Source: Synechococcus sp. WH 5701 | Lineage (GTDB): Bacteria; Cyanobacteriota; Cyanobacteriia; PCC-6307; Cyanobiaceae | Reading direction: 5' to 3' | Assembly (NCBI RefSeq): GCF_000153045.1 | Contig: NZ_CH724160.1 | Coordinates: forward strand, 575,399-639,398 | DNA length: 64,000 nucleotides | Shown here: positions 26,750 through 38,358 of the stretch, piece by piece | How positions within the stretch are numbered: the first letter of the stretch is position 1 | Layout of the letters: every line of letters begins with the position of its first letter | Made by a program: the position numbers and the translations under genes | Notes under the pieces: model-generated | What the model was told of the DNA's origin: nothing | The model's input: the letters and a program-made list of their open reading frames with translations, nothing else | Database searches by the model: none

Positions 26750-27052
26750 ATGTATCTCACTCCCCAGGAGAAGGACAAGCTGCTGATCGTCACCGCAGCG
26801 CTTCTGGCGGAGCGCCGGCTGCAGCGGGGTCTGCGCCTCAACCATCCCGAGGCAGTGGCCTGGCTCAGCTTTCTTGTGCTCGAGGGGGCCCGCGACGGCC
26901 GCAGCGTGGCTGAACTGATGGCCGAGGGCACCACCTGGCTCAGCCGCGAGCAGGTGATGGAGGGGGTGCCGGAGCTGATCCCCGAGGTGCAGATGGAGGC
27001 CACTTTTCCTGATGGCACCAAGCTCGTCACCCTGCATGAACCGATCCGATGA
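26750..27052 (+). CDS. ureA: Urease gamma subunit
   Basis: 100 residues beginning [20 protein letters not shown], with [12 protein letters not shown] and [20 protein letters not shown], all diagnostic of UreA. The ATG at 26750 is chosen; the frame upstream is not conserved. Overlaps ureB by 4 bp (ATGA). No NtcA-like site was seen in the short upstream gap. Confidence 0.95.
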   Translation: MYLTPQEKDKLLIVTAALLAERRLQRGLRLNHPEAVAWLSFLVLEGARDGRSVAELMAEGTTWLSREQVMEGVPELIPEVQMEATFPDGTKLVTLHEPIR

Positions 27053-27357
27053 TTCCCGGCGAACTTTTTCCTGAGCCCGGCAGCCTCGAGCTCAACGCCG
27101 GCCGGCCGGTCACCACGATCGAGGTGGCCAACCGGGGTGATCGTCCTGTGCAGGTGGGATCCCACTTCCACTTCCACGAGGCCAACCATGCCCTGGTCTT
27201 CGATCGGGAGGCGGCTCGGGGCCAGCGCCTCGACATCCCCGCCGGCACCGCGATCCGCTTCGAGCCGGGGGATCAACGTCCCGTTCAGCTGGTGCCCCTG
27301 GCCGGATCCCGCTGTGTGTTCGGCTTCAACGGCCTGATCAACGGCCCCCTCGACTGA
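27049..27357 (+). CDS. ureB: Urease beta subunit
   Basis: 102 residues with [36 protein letters not shown] and the C-terminal [14 protein letters not shown], all UreB signatures. Translationally coupled to ureA and 53 bp upstream of ureC. Confidence 0.95.
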   Translation: MIPGELFPEPGSLELNAGRPVTTIEVANRGDRPVQVGSHFHFHEANHALVFDREAARGQRLDIPAGTAIRFEPGDQRPVQLVPLAGSRCVFGFNGLINGPLD

Positions 27358-27410
27358 TCTCCCACGGGCCACACCGCCCATCCCCCGTTCCTTCGCCACC
27401 CGCACCAGCC

Positions 27411-29134
<1,724 letters not shown>

Positions 29135-29135
<1 letters not shown>

Positions 29136-29159
29136 GGGCCCGCGCCAACAACGGGCCCT
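29135..29159 (+). terminator. Hairpin after ureC
   Basis: AGGGCCCG and CGGGCCCT form an 8-bp stem around a 9-nt loop starting at the ureC stop. There is no T-run, so termination strength is uncertain. Confidence 0.5.
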
Positions 29160-29254
29160 GGCCGGGTGTGGATCTGGATCGATCCAGCTCAACCCACCGG
29201 CAATCGGTAGCGATAACCACCAGAGTTGTCAATGCCGCTGTCCATGATCAAGCC

Positions 29255-30712
29255 ATGGCCACGCCAGCGTCGATGTTCACTGACTACAAGCCCAGCAAGG
29301 GTTACGACGAGTATTTCAGCGCCGCCTCCGAGCCGCGCTCGGCCCTGAGTCCCCTGCTCTCGTCCCTCGGTCAGCTGGGGATCGAGGAGATCAACCGCAA
29401 CCATGCCGCCGCCGGCATGTTGCTCAAGCGCCTCGGCGCCACCTTCCGCCTCAACGGCTCCGGTGAGCGGGGCGGTGAGCGGATCCTTCCCTTCGATCCC
29501 CTGCCGCGTCTGATCCGCTCGGGCGAATGGCAGCGGCTGGAACTCGGCCTGATTCAGCGGCTGGAAGCGATCGACAGCTTCCTGGGCGATGTCTACGGCG
29601 ATCAGAAAATCCTCAGCGACGGGGTCGTGCCCCGGGAGGATGTCGAGAGCTCCCAGGGCTGGCGGCCCCAGATGCAGGGGTTCAAGCCGCCCCTGGGCCG
29701 CTGGTGCCACATTTCCGGGCTTGATCTGATCCGCGACGGCCAGGGCACCTGGCGGGTGCTGGAGGACAACCTGCGCTGCCCCTCGGGGGTGGCCTACTTC
29801 CTCGAGAACCGCCGCGTGATGAAGCGGATGTTCCCCAGCCTCTTCGCCGGCCGCACGGTGCAGCCCATCGACGACTATCCGTCGCACCTGCTGCAGACCC
29901 TGCGCGACCTGGCCCCCTGGACCGACACCCCCAAGGTGGTGCTGCTCACCCCCGGGGTCTTCAACAGCGCCTACTTCGAGCACAGCTACCTGGCCCAGCA
30001 GATGGGCATCCAGCTGGTGGAGGGTCGCGATCTGGTCTGTGAGGGGAACCGGGTCTGGATGCGCAGCACCTCCGGGCTTGAGCCGGTGGATGTGATCTAC
30101 CGCCGGATCGACGACGACTTCCTCGATCCGGCCGTGTTCCGCCCCGACTCGATGCTGGGGGTGCGCGGGCTGATGGAGGCCTACCGGGCCGGGCGCGTGG
30201 CGATCGCCAACGCCCCCGGCACCGGTGTGGCCGACGACAAGCTGATTTATGCCTACGTGCCGGAGATGATCCGCTACTACCTGGGGGAGGAGCCGATCAT
30301 CGAGAACGTGCCTACCTACATCTGCTCGCGGCCCGACGACCAGGCCTATGTGCTCGCCCATCTCAGCGAACTGGTGGTCAAGTCGGTGGCGGAGGCGGGC
30401 GGCTACGGCATGCTGATCGGCCCCCATGCCGATCAGGCCGAGATCCTCTCCTTCGCCGAGAAGATCAAGGCCGATCCCCGCAATTTCATCGCCCAGCCCA
30501 CCCTGGAGCTCTCCACCGTGCCTTCCCTCAGTGAAGGCGAGCTCTACCCCTGTCACGTCGATCTGCGTCCCTACGTGCTGCGGGGCAAGGGCGCCTGGGT
30601 GAGCCCCGGGGGTCTCACCCGCGTGGCCCTGCGCCGCGGCTCCCTGGTGGTGAACTCCTCCCAGGGAGGAGGCTGCAAGGACACCTGGATCGTGGATGAG
30701 ACTTCATGCTGA
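29255..30712 (+). CDS. Circularly permuted ATP-grasp type 2 protein
   Basis: About 485 residues from the ATG at 29255 (MFTDYKPSKGYDEYFS is an alternative start at 29273). Motifs of the circularly permuted ATP-grasp group (DUF404/DUF407): FDPLPRLI, FLGDVYGDQKIL, HISGLDLIRDGQGTWRVLEDNLR, PSGVAYFLENR, and DVIYRRIDDDFLDP in the second half. Such enzymes are predicted to use ATP to ligate amino acids or peptides. The product is unknown. It overlaps the alpha-E gene by 7 bp, starting the operon seen up to 40.5 kb. Confidence 0.88.
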   Translation: MATPASMFTDYKPSKGYDEYFSAASEPRSALSPLLSSLGQLGIEEINRNHAAAGMLLKRLGATFRLNGSGERGGERILPFDPLPRLIRSGEWQRLELGLIQRLEAIDSFLGDVYGDQKILSDGVVPREDVESSQGWRPQMQGFKPPLGRWCHISGLDLIRDGQGTWRVLEDNLRCPSGVAYFLENRRVMKRMFPSLFAGRTVQPIDDYPSHLLQTLRDLAPWTDTPKVVLLTPGVFNSAYFEHSYLAQQMGIQLVEGRDLVCEGNRVWMRSTSGLEPVDVIYRRIDDDFLDPAVFRPDSMLGVRGLMEAYRAGRVAIANAPGTGVADDKLIYAYVPEMIRYYLGEEPIIENVPTYICSRPDDQAYVLAHLSELVVKSVAEAGGYGMLIGPHADQAEILSFAEKIKADPRNFIAQPTLELSTVPSLSEGELYPCHVDLRPYVLRGKGAWVSPGGLTRVALRRGSLVVNSSQGGGCKDTWIVDETSC

Positions 30713-31743
30713 GCCGCGTCGCCGAATCCCTCTACTGGATCAACCGCTACGTGGAGCGGGCGGAGAACATCTCCCGCTTCCTTGAGGTGAGCGAGGCCAT
30801 GGCCCTCGACTGCCCCCCCGGCAGTGCCGAGCCCTGGCTGCCGCTGATCGACGCCAGCGGCGACCGTGAACTCTTCGATCAGATCTTCCCCGCTGGGGGG
30901 CCCGAAGAGGTGGTGCGCTTCCTGGTCCAGGAGCCGGACAATCCCAGCAGCATCGTCAACTGCATCGACGCGGCCCGCGAGAACGCCCGCCAGATCCGAG
31001 AGGTGATCACCACTGAGATGTGGGAGCAGCTCAACGATCTCTATCTCACCCTGCTCGAGAGTGATTCGTTCTGGCGGCTTCCCGGCCAGGAGCAGCTCCA
31101 CGAGGTCCGCAAGGCCTGTCAGCTCTTCTACGGCATCACCGATGCCACCTTGAGCCGTGACCTCTCCTGGCAGTTCAGCAAACTGGGTCGACTGGTGGAG
31201 CGCGCCGACAAGACCAGCCGCATCCTCGACGTCAAGTACTACCTGCTGCTTCCCAGCCCCGAGGAGGTGGGCGGTGTGCTCGATGAGCTGCAATGGATTT
31301 CGCTGCTGCGCTCCGCCGGGGCGTACCAGATGTTCCGCCAGTCGCAGCAACAGGGCATCACCCCCCGGGCCGTGGCCGAGTTCCTGCTGCTCGATCCCAT
31401 CTTTCCCCGCTCGGTGCGCTACTGCCTCGAAGGTCTCAGCAAGTCCATGCGGGTCATCCGCGGCAATCCGGTGCCCGGCCCCCCCGACGACCTCGAGTGC
31501 CTGACGGGACGCATGCTCGCCACCTGGAGCTACGTGCGCATCGACGAGCTGATCTCCCAGGGGCTGCATGAGGCCATCGACCGTTTCCAGGGCGATCTCA
31601 ACCGCCTGCATGCCTTGATCGACGCCAACTACTTCGTCGTGGCCTCGCCCCAGGCGGAGCCGGACGACACTGCCGCGGCCGCCGACCCCAGCCCCTCCTC
31701 CAGCACCGTCGTTCCTGCATCCTCGGCATGCGCGCCCGCGTAA
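30706..31743 (+). CDS. Alpha-E domain protein (DUF403)
   Basis: 345 residues, almost entirely alpha-helical. The N-terminus MLSRVAESLYWINRYVERAE, the ENARQIREVITTEMWEQLN helix and GRLVERADKTSRILDVKYY are alpha-E family signatures. The family nearly always accompanies the circularly permuted ATP-grasp gene and is thought to be its partner; no activity is known. The C-terminal tail is low-complexity (Pro/Ser/Ala). Coupled upstream (ATG inside the previous stop region) and overlapping the next gene by 16 bp. Confidence 0.85.
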   Translation: MLSRVAESLYWINRYVERAENISRFLEVSEAMALDCPPGSAEPWLPLIDASGDRELFDQIFPAGGPEEVVRFLVQEPDNPSSIVNCIDAARENARQIREVITTEMWEQLNDLYLTLLESDSFWRLPGQEQLHEVRKACQLFYGITDATLSRDLSWQFSKLGRLVERADKTSRILDVKYYLLLPSPEEVGGVLDELQWISLLRSAGAYQMFRQSQQQGITPRAVAEFLLLDPIFPRSVRYCLEGLSKSMRVIRGNPVPGPPDDLECLTGRMLATWSYVRIDELISQGLHEAIDRFQGDLNRLHALIDANYFVVASPQAEPDDTAAAADPSPSSSTVVPASSACAPA

Positions 31744-32618
31744 CCCACACCCTCAGTTACCGCTATACAGCTCCTGTCCTGCTGGGTCCGCACCGCATCT
31801 GCCTGAAGCCAAGGGCCCATGGCTTCCAGCGCCTGCTCAGCTTCGATCTCTATCTCTCCCCGGATCCCCATCGCCTTCACCCGCTGGTGGCCGCCAGTGG
31901 CGACGACATCCTGCGGGCGCGCTTCAGCGGCGCCACCGATGCTTTCGACATCCGCTCCCAGTGCGAGGTGGAGACCCAGGTGCCGCCCCTGCTGCAGGTT
32001 TGCCTGGAGGAGAACGAGCCGTCCCTGCCCTATCCCAAGGGCCAGCTCAACGGCGACCTGCTGGGCAGTCTTGAGGGCTGGCTGCCGAATGGCCAGCACG
32101 ATCCTGCCGCCGTGGAACTGGCCCAGGAGGCCCTGATGGGCAGTGATCAGCGGGCGCTGATGTTCCTCGATCAGCTGGTGGAGATGATTCAGGACCGGGT
32201 CAAGTACACCCAGCGGCACATCGGGCCGGCCTGGCCCGCCGGACGCACCCTCAAGGAGCGGGTGGGGTCCTGCCGCGATCTGGCGGTGCTGATGATCGAG
32301 GCCTGCCGCTGCGTGGGGCTGCCGGCTCGCTTCGTGAGCGGATACCACCTGGTGGAGCCCAGGCCCGACCGCTACGACCTGCACGCCTGGGCTGAGGTGT
32401 ACCTGCCGGGGGCCGGCTGGCGTGGCTTTGATCCCAGCGGCATGGGGGCCATCGACGATCGCTACATCCCCCTGGCCACCTCCTCCAAGCCCAACCTGGC
32501 CGCGGCCGTGATGGGAAGCTTCAGCGGCCCCGCGGGGGTCACCAGCGAGATGCAATGGTCGATTGCGGCCGAAGTGCTGAGCGAGGACCACACCGTGCCC
32601 AACCTCCTGCACTTCTGA
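31728..32618 (+). CDS. Transglutaminase-like protein
   Basis: 296 residues: an N-terminal beta-rich bacterial transglutaminase-like domain (~1-120), then the papain-like core with Cys in VGSCRDLAVLM, His in DLHAWAEVYLPG and Asp in RGFDPSG. Such proteins could act as a peptidase or amidase, or form isopeptide links, complementing an ATP-grasp ligase. The reaction here is unknown. The genes are tightly overlapped with the alpha-E gene. Confidence 0.87.
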   Translation: MRARVTHTLSYRYTAPVLLGPHRICLKPRAHGFQRLLSFDLYLSPDPHRLHPLVAASGDDILRARFSGATDAFDIRSQCEVETQVPPLLQVCLEENEPSLPYPKGQLNGDLLGSLEGWLPNGQHDPAAVELAQEALMGSDQRALMFLDQLVEMIQDRVKYTQRHIGPAWPAGRTLKERVGSCRDLAVLMIEACRCVGLPARFVSGYHLVEPRPDRYDLHAWAEVYLPGAGWRGFDPSGMGAIDDRYIPLATSSKPNLAAAVMGSFSGPAGVTSEMQWSIAAEVLSEDHTVPNLLHF

Positions 32619-32724
32619 GGCGAACCTTCAGGGAACCTGGAATGAACCTGAATCGGTAACCGTTCCAGCAGCGATGGGGGGGTGTCCCGCAGCATGAAGG
32701 GACGAGTCGACCCGATCCGCCTCC

Positions 32725-35178
32725 ATGGCAGCCAGCACCGTCCCCCCCACCGACCTCGGCGCGTCGCCATCCCTGGATGGCCACGCCCTGGCCGAGGCGA
32801 TGCGCCGTCATCTGTTCTTCACCCAGGCCAAGTCACCGTCGCTGGCCACCAGTCACGACTACTACCGCGCCCTGGCGATGGCCGTGCGCGATCAGCTGCT
32901 GCAGAGCTGGGTGGACACGGCCGAGGCCTACACCCAGAGCGGGGTGCGCACGGTGTCCTACCTCTCTGCCGAGTATCTGCTTGGTCCTCACCTGGAGAAC
33001 AACCTGGTCAATCTGGGCCTGCGCGAGGCGGCCCAGGAAGCCTGTGATGAGCTGGGCCTCGATCTGATGCATCTGATCGCCCAGGAGCCGGAACCGGGCC
33101 TGGGTAACGGCGGTCTGGGACGCCTGGCGGCCTGTTTCCAGGAATCGATGGCCAGCCTTGAGCTGCCGGCGATCGGCTACGGCATCCGCTACGAATTTGG
33201 CATCTTCCGCCAGCAGATCAAGGCCGGCAGCCAGGTGGAGAGCACCGATCCCTGGTTGGCCCAGGGCAACCCCTGGGAAGTCATCCGCGCCGAATGGACC
33301 TATCCAGTCACGATCGGGGGCCACACCGTGATGGGCGTGGCCTACGACACCCCGATCCTGGGCTACGGCGTTCACACCGCCAACACCCTGCGGCTGTGGT
33401 CGGCCCAGGCGCCGGAATCCTTTGACTTCGCCTCCTTCAATGCCGGTGACTACACCCGGGCGGTGCTGCAGAAGATCAATTCGGAGACCCTCTCGAAGGT
33501 GCTCTATCCGAACGATGAGACCGACCAGGGCAAGCAGCTGCGCCTGAGTCAGCAGATCTTCTTTGTGAGCTGCTCCCTGCAGGACATGTTCCGCATCCTC
33601 AAGGGGCAGGGGTTGCCGGTCACGGAGTTCCACACCAAGTTCGCCGTTCAGCTCAACGACACCCACCCGGCCATTGCCGTGGCTGAACTGATGCGGCTGC
33701 TGATCGATGAGCACGGCGTGGACTGGGACACCGCCTGGTCGATCACCACGTCCTGCGTCAGCTACACCAACCACACCCTGCTGCCGGAGGCCCTGGAGAC
33801 CTGGGGTGTCGACCTGTTCGAGCAGTTGCTGCCGCGCCAGCTGGAGATCATTTACGAGATCAACACCCGCTTCCTGCGCATGGTGCGCATCCGCCATCCA
33901 GGTCAGCCGGCTCTGCTGGAGCGGATGTCGCTGATTCAGGAGGGTCCGCACCGCAAGGTGCGCATGGCCAACCTGGCGGTGGTGGGCAGCCATCGGGTCA
34001 ACGGTGTGGCTGAGCTGCACAGCAAGCTGGTGCGCAAGGACCTCTTCGCTCCCTTCGTGGAGCTGTGGCCGGACAAGTTCACCAACGTGACCAACGGCGT
34101 CACCCCCCGGCGCTGGATCGCCGTGGCCAACCCGTCGCTCTCGGACCTGCTCGATGACACCATCGGCAGCAACTGGCGCCGCGACCTCGGCGAGCTCTCC
34201 CGCCTCGAGTCTTATGCCGATGACGGAGGCTTCCTGGAGCGCTGGCGTGGTGTTCGGGATCACAACAAACAGCGCCTCGCCAACCTGATCCACCAGCAGC
34301 TGGGCGTGCTCGTGGATCCCGCCTCCCTGTTCGATGTGCAGGTGAAGCGGATTCACGAATACAAGCGCCAGCATCTGGCGGCTCTGCAGATCGTCGAGCG
34401 TTATCTGCGTATCCGCAACGGCGAGGACCTGCCGCCGCGCACCTTCATCTTCGGCGGCAAGGCGGCGCCGGGCTACGCCATGGCCAAGCTGATCATCCGC
34501 CTGATCGGCGGCATCGCCGAGATCGTGAACATGGATCCGGCCATGGACGGGCGCCTGCGGGTGGTGTTCCTGCCCAACTTCAGCGTCAGCCTGGGGCAGA
34601 AGGTCTACCCGGCGGTGGATCTCTCCGAGCAGATCTCCACCGCCGGCCTGGAGGCCTCCGGCACCGGCAACATGAAGATGGCGCTGAATGGGGCCGTCAC
34701 GATCGGCACCCTCGATGGCGCCAACATCGAGATCAGGGATCTCGTCGGCCACGAGAACTTCTTCCTGTTCGGCCACACCGCCGAGCAGCTGGAGGTGATC
34801 AACAGGAGCGGGTACCACCCGATGCCCTGGCTGGAGAACGACCCGATCGCGCGGGAGGCCATCGACCTGATCGGCTCGGGTCATTTCAGCGAGGGAGATC
34901 GCGACCTGTTCCACCCCCTGCTGGCCAACCTCTGCGGCAGCGATCCCTTCCGGGTCATGGCCGACATCGGCGACTACCGCAAGGCCCACAACGCCGTGGA
35001 TGCCGCCTGGGTGGATTCCGTCGGCTGGAGCCGGATGTCGTTGCTCAATTCCGCCCGTTGCGGTTTCTTCAGCAGCGACCGCTCGATCCGCGACTATGCA
35101 GAGCGGATCTGGAACGTGGAGTCGATGCCCATCAATGCCTGCACGGTGCTGCCCTCGGCCCAGCCGGGTTCCCGCTGA
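32725..35178 (+). CDS. glgP: Glycogen/starch/alpha-glucan phosphorylase (copy 1)
   Basis: Phosphorolysis of glycogen ends to glucose-1-phosphate. 817 residues with YLSAEYLLGPHLENNL, NGGLGRLAACFQESMASL, DTHPAIAVAELMRLL, VQVKRIHEYKRQHL and the PLP-lysine site EASGTGNMKMALNG. It sits inside the ATP-grasp/transglutaminase operon, 4 bp before the DUF2126 gene, which is not a usual glycogen context. A second phosphorylase lies at 45.2-47.7 kb. Confidence 0.95.
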   Translation: MAASTVPPTDLGASPSLDGHALAEAMRRHLFFTQAKSPSLATSHDYYRALAMAVRDQLLQSWVDTAEAYTQSGVRTVSYLSAEYLLGPHLENNLVNLGLREAAQEACDELGLDLMHLIAQEPEPGLGNGGLGRLAACFQESMASLELPAIGYGIRYEFGIFRQQIKAGSQVESTDPWLAQGNPWEVIRAEWTYPVTIGGHTVMGVAYDTPILGYGVHTANTLRLWSAQAPESFDFASFNAGDYTRAVLQKINSETLSKVLYPNDETDQGKQLRLSQQIFFVSCSLQDMFRILKGQGLPVTEFHTKFAVQLNDTHPAIAVAELMRLLIDEHGVDWDTAWSITTSCVSYTNHTLLPEALETWGVDLFEQLLPRQLEIIYEINTRFLRMVRIRHPGQPALLERMSLIQEGPHRKVRMANLAVVGSHRVNGVAELHSKLVRKDLFAPFVELWPDKFTNVTNGVTPRRWIAVANPSLSDLLDDTIGSNWRRDLGELSRLESYADDGGFLERWRGVRDHNKQRLANLIHQQLGVLVDPASLFDVQVKRIHEYKRQHLAALQIVERYLRIRNGEDLPPRTFIFGGKAAPGYAMAKLIIRLIGGIAEIVNMDPAMDGRLRVVFLPNFSVSLGQKVYPAVDLSEQISTAGLEASGTGNMKMALNGAVTIGTLDGANIEIRDLVGHENFFLFGHTAEQLEVINRSGYHPMPWLENDPIAREAIDLIGSGHFSEGDRDLFHPLLANLCGSDPFRVMADIGDYRKAHNAVDAAWVDSVGWSRMSLLNSARCGFFSSDRSIRDYAERIWNVESMPINACTVLPSAQPGSR

Positions 35179-35182
35179 GCCG

Positions 35183-37321
35183 ATGGTGGTCACTGAGTCG
35201 ATCCGGCACGCCTCCGCTGATGCCGGCTGGATGGCCGTCACCGCCGCGGAGGCGGAGCGGCGCCTGAGCGCCAAAGGCATCCAGCTCACCCTCGGTGGTG
35301 AGCCCACGGTGGTGCCGGTCGAGCCCGAGGGGGCCGAATGGTCGGTGGCTGCCGATGGCCCCACCAAGCTGCGCTATGCGCGGCGGCTGGCCGCTGAACT
35401 GCAGCGGCGGGTCTGGCCCGGCAGCACCCTGATGTATTGCCCGGGCAAGCGCTACGACGGCGAGGTCAACCCCCGCTGGGCGCTGCGGCTGATCACGGGC
35501 CTCGATGGCACTCCCCTGGTGCCCTGGCCTCAGCAGGCGCCGGCCTCATCCCCGGCCGATCAGGCCGCTCCCCTCCCCCTGCCGGCCAAGCGGGCCGAGG
35601 ACTTCCTGCATGGGATCGGCAAGGCCCTGGGCCATGAGGTGCACCCCCTGCGGCTGAAGGATCCCCTTGACCCCAGCTCCAAGATCTGGGCTGTCCCCCT
35701 GTCCCACAGCACCCCGACAGAGGAGGAACCTGATCTCCCCGAAGGCTGGCAGGCCGCCCGCTGGCCCCTGGCCAAGCCCTTGCGCGAGCTGCTTCCCGCC
35801 AGCGGCCCGGCGGGGCTGCGCCTGCCGCTGCAGCATTTCCCCGAGGGGGTGCTGCGCCAGGTGCTCACCCTGGAGGTGAGCCGCAATGGCTGGAACCTCT
35901 TCCTGCCGCCGCTGCCCCGCCAGCCCCTTGAGCAGCTGCTGCATCTGATCGCCGAGGCCAGTGCCGGCTGGAGTCAGCCTGAACTCAGCGGCGTGCTCCC
36001 CTCGGATCTCGATGGTTGCTGGAACGTGCTGGGCCTGACGGCCGATCCCGGCGTGCTGGAGGTGAATCTGCCGGTCTGTCACGGCTGGGCGGACTACAAC
36101 TTCTGGATCCGCACCCTGAGCGAGGCCTCGGAAGCGGTGGGTCTGCGCAGCTGGAAGCAGCTGGGGGAGCGCCAGGAAGGCACCGGCGGTGGCAACCATC
36201 TGCTCTGGGGAGGCCCCAGCCTCGAGACCAATCCCTTCTTCTCAAGGCCGGCCTGGCTGGTGGCGATCCTGCGCTTCTGGCAGCGGCACCCCAGCCTCTC
36301 CTACCTGTTCGGCAACAGCTCCGTCGGACCGGCCTCCCAGGCCCCCCGCCTCGATGAAGGCAGTGCCAGTTCCCTTGATCTGCTGCTGGCCCACCGGGCG
36401 ATCGAATCCCTGCCTGAGGGGGATCAGCGCATCCTGATCAGCGAGACCCTGCGCCACCTCCATGCCGACCGCAGTGGCAACACCCACCGCAGCGAGATCA
36501 GCTTCGACAAGTTCTGGAATCCCGCCTGGGCGGCCGGCTGCCAGGGCCTGATCGAGTTCCGGGCCATCGAAACCCTGCCCGATCCCGACTGGACCGCAGC
36601 CATCGCCCTGCTCTGGAGCGCCCTGGCCGCCCACCTGCTCGATCCGGCCCACCGCCCCAGCCGGCTCGAGCCCTTCGGCGAGCGTCTTCATGACGCGATG
36701 CAGCTGCCGCAGGCCATCTGGTCCGACCTCCAGGCGGTGCTGGATCTGCTGGCCCGAGATGGTCTGGTGCTGGAGCCTGAACCCTTCCGCGCGATCTGGG
36801 AGTGGCGTTTCCCCCTGCTGCTGAACTGGGAGCAGGAGGGCGCCCGCCTGGAGATCCGCCGGGCTCTCGAGCCCTGGCCCCTGCTCTGCGACACCCCGGT
36901 GCAGGGGGGCAATACCAGCCGCTTTGTCGACAGTTCCCTGCAGCGTCTGGAGCTGAAGGCCAACACGGCGTTCCTGCAGTCGTGTTCGCTGCGCTTGAAC
37001 GGCCGGGAGCTGCCCCTGGGCGACGGCTGGCTCGGCCTGCGCTACCGCCACAGCCGCCTCTATCCCTCACTCCACCCCTGCGTCGATCCCCACCTGCCGC
37101 TGAGGCTGGAGATCAGCGGTCTGGCCTCGGCCCCGGCCCGTTTCGAGCTTGGGGCCGAGGGCTCGGAGCGGATCACCTTCGAGCCTATCGCCGTTCCCCA
37201 GGCTGGCGACAGTGCAGCGGAGGGCGATGGGCCTGAGCCCAACCATGACTGGAGCCCCCAGGCCCCCCCATGGCCCGCACCTTCGGCGGGTCTGCGCACC
37301 CTTGATCTGAGGCTGGGATGA
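35183..37321 (+). CDS. DUF2126 protein
   Basis: 712 residues. Opening motifs are LTLGGEPTVVP and a PGKRYDGEVNPRWALRL stretch; later come YNFWIRTLSEASEAVGLRSW, GGGNHLLWGG and a C-terminal RSEISFDKFWNP segment, all features of DUF2126. In many bacteria DUF2126 is fused behind a transglutaminase domain in a ~1,100-residue protein; here it stands alone and the transglutaminase is a separate gene. The conserved GGEP and Asp/Glu motifs suggest a metal-dependent or hydrolase-like enzyme, but the function is unknown. Its stop overlaps the galE start by 4 bp. Confidence 0.82.
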   Translation: MVVTESIRHASADAGWMAVTAAEAERRLSAKGIQLTLGGEPTVVPVEPEGAEWSVAADGPTKLRYARRLAAELQRRVWPGSTLMYCPGKRYDGEVNPRWALRLITGLDGTPLVPWPQQAPASSPADQAAPLPLPAKRAEDFLHGIGKALGHEVHPLRLKDPLDPSSKIWAVPLSHSTPTEEEPDLPEGWQAARWPLAKPLRELLPASGPAGLRLPLQHFPEGVLRQVLTLEVSRNGWNLFLPPLPRQPLEQLLHLIAEASAGWSQPELSGVLPSDLDGCWNVLGLTADPGVLEVNLPVCHGWADYNFWIRTLSEASEAVGLRSWKQLGERQEGTGGGNHLLWGGPSLETNPFFSRPAWLVAILRFWQRHPSLSYLFGNSSVGPASQAPRLDEGSASSLDLLLAHRAIESLPEGDQRILISETLRHLHADRSGNTHRSEISFDKFWNPAWAAGCQGLIEFRAIETLPDPDWTAAIALLWSALAAHLLDPAHRPSRLEPFGERLHDAMQLPQAIWSDLQAVLDLLARDGLVLEPEPFRAIWEWRFPLLLNWEQEGARLEIRRALEPWPLLCDTPVQGGNTSRFVDSSLQRLELKANTAFLQSCSLRLNGRELPLGDGWLGLRYRHSRLYPSLHPCVDPHLPLRLEISGLASAPARFELGAEGSERITFEPIAVPQAGDSAAEGDGPEPNHDWSPQAPPWPAPSAGLRTLDLRLG

Positions 37322-38358
37322 GCCAACTGCTGATCACCGGCGGTGCTGGCTTCATCGGAAGCCACACCTGCCTGGTGCTGCTGGAAGCGGGCCACCACCT
37401 GGTGGTGCTCGATGACTTCTCCAACAGTTCTCCCGAAGCCCTGCGGCGCGTCCAGGAGCTGGCCGGCCCGGTTGCGGCCCCACGGCTGCAGCTGATCGAA
37501 GGCGATCTGCGCAGCTCAGGGGATCTGGAGCGGGCTTTTGCCGTGGCGCCGATCGAGGCCGTGGTCCACTTCGCCGGCCTCAAGGCCGTGGCTGAATCGG
37601 TGGCCGATCCCCTGCGTTACTGGGATGTGAACCTGAGTGGCAGCCGCGCCCTGCTGGCGGCCATGGTTCAGGCCGGCTGCCGCACGATCGTCTTCAGCAG
37701 CAGTGCCACCCTCTACGGCTCCCCGGAGTCGGTGCCGATTGCCGAATCCGCCAGGGTCGCACCGGTGAACCCCTATGGCTACTCCAAGGCTGCGGTGGAG
37801 CAGATGCTTGCTGATGTGTACGCCAGCGAGCCGGGCTGGCGGGTGGCGCGGCTGCGCTACTTCAACCCGGTCGGTGCCCACCCCAGCGGACGCATTGGCG
37901 AGGATCCAGGCGGCATCCCGAACAATCTGTTCCCCTTCCTCAGCCAGGTGGCGGTGGGCCGCCGGCCACGGTTGCAAGTGTTCGGCTCCGACTGGCCCAC
38001 CGCCGATGGCACCGGCGTCCGCGATTACATCCACGTGATGGATCTGGCGGACGGCCACCGGGCAGCCCTCGAGGTGCTGATGGCTGAGCCCCCCCAGCTG
38101 CTCACCCTCAACCTGGGCAGCGGCCGGGGCCATTCGGTGCTGGAGCTGCTGGCGGCCTTCGAGCGGGCCTGCGGCTCCCCCGTTCCCTATGACCTGGTGC
38201 CAAGGCGCCCCGGGGATGTGGCGGCCACGGTGGCGGATCCGTCGCTGGCGCAGCGGCGCCTGGCCTGGCGCACCCAGCGCGACCTCGACGCCATCTGCCG
38301 CGATGGCTGGGCCTGGCAGAGTGCCAATCCCAAGGGCTATGGGCCGCGTGGGGACTGA
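37318..38358 (+). CDS. galE: UDP-glucose 4-epimerase
   Basis: Interconverts UDP-glucose and UDP-galactose with NAD+. 346 residues: Rossmann motif ITGGAGFIGSHT, VHFAGLKAVAESVADPLRYW, the catalytic YGYSKAAVEQ (YxxxK), RYFNPVGAHPSGRIGEDP and DGTGVRDYIHVMDLADGH. Family length. Overlaps DUF2126 by 4 bp and the SelD fusion by 20 bp. Confidence 0.93.
   Translation: MSQLLITGGAGFIGSHTCLVLLEAGHHLVVLDDFSNSSPEALRRVQELAGPVAAPRLQLIEGDLRSSGDLERAFAVAPIEAVVHFAGLKAVAESVADPLRYWDVNLSGSRALLAAMVQAGCRTIVFSSSATLYGSPESVPIAESARVAPVNPYGYSKAAVEQMLADVYASEPGWRVARLRYFNPVGAHPSGRIGEDPGGIPNNLFPFLSQVAVGRRPRLQVFGSDWPTADGTGVRDYIHVMDLADGHRAALEVLMAEPPQLLTLNLGSGRGHSVLELLAAFERACGSPVPYDLVPRRPGDVAATVADPSLAQRRLAWRTQRDLDAICRDGWAWQSANPKGYGPRGD

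Noticed and set aside
26626..27405. Upstream extension of the GPH symporter frame
   Set aside because: It runs antisense through ureA/ureB and has no transporter features; the symporter starts at 26625.
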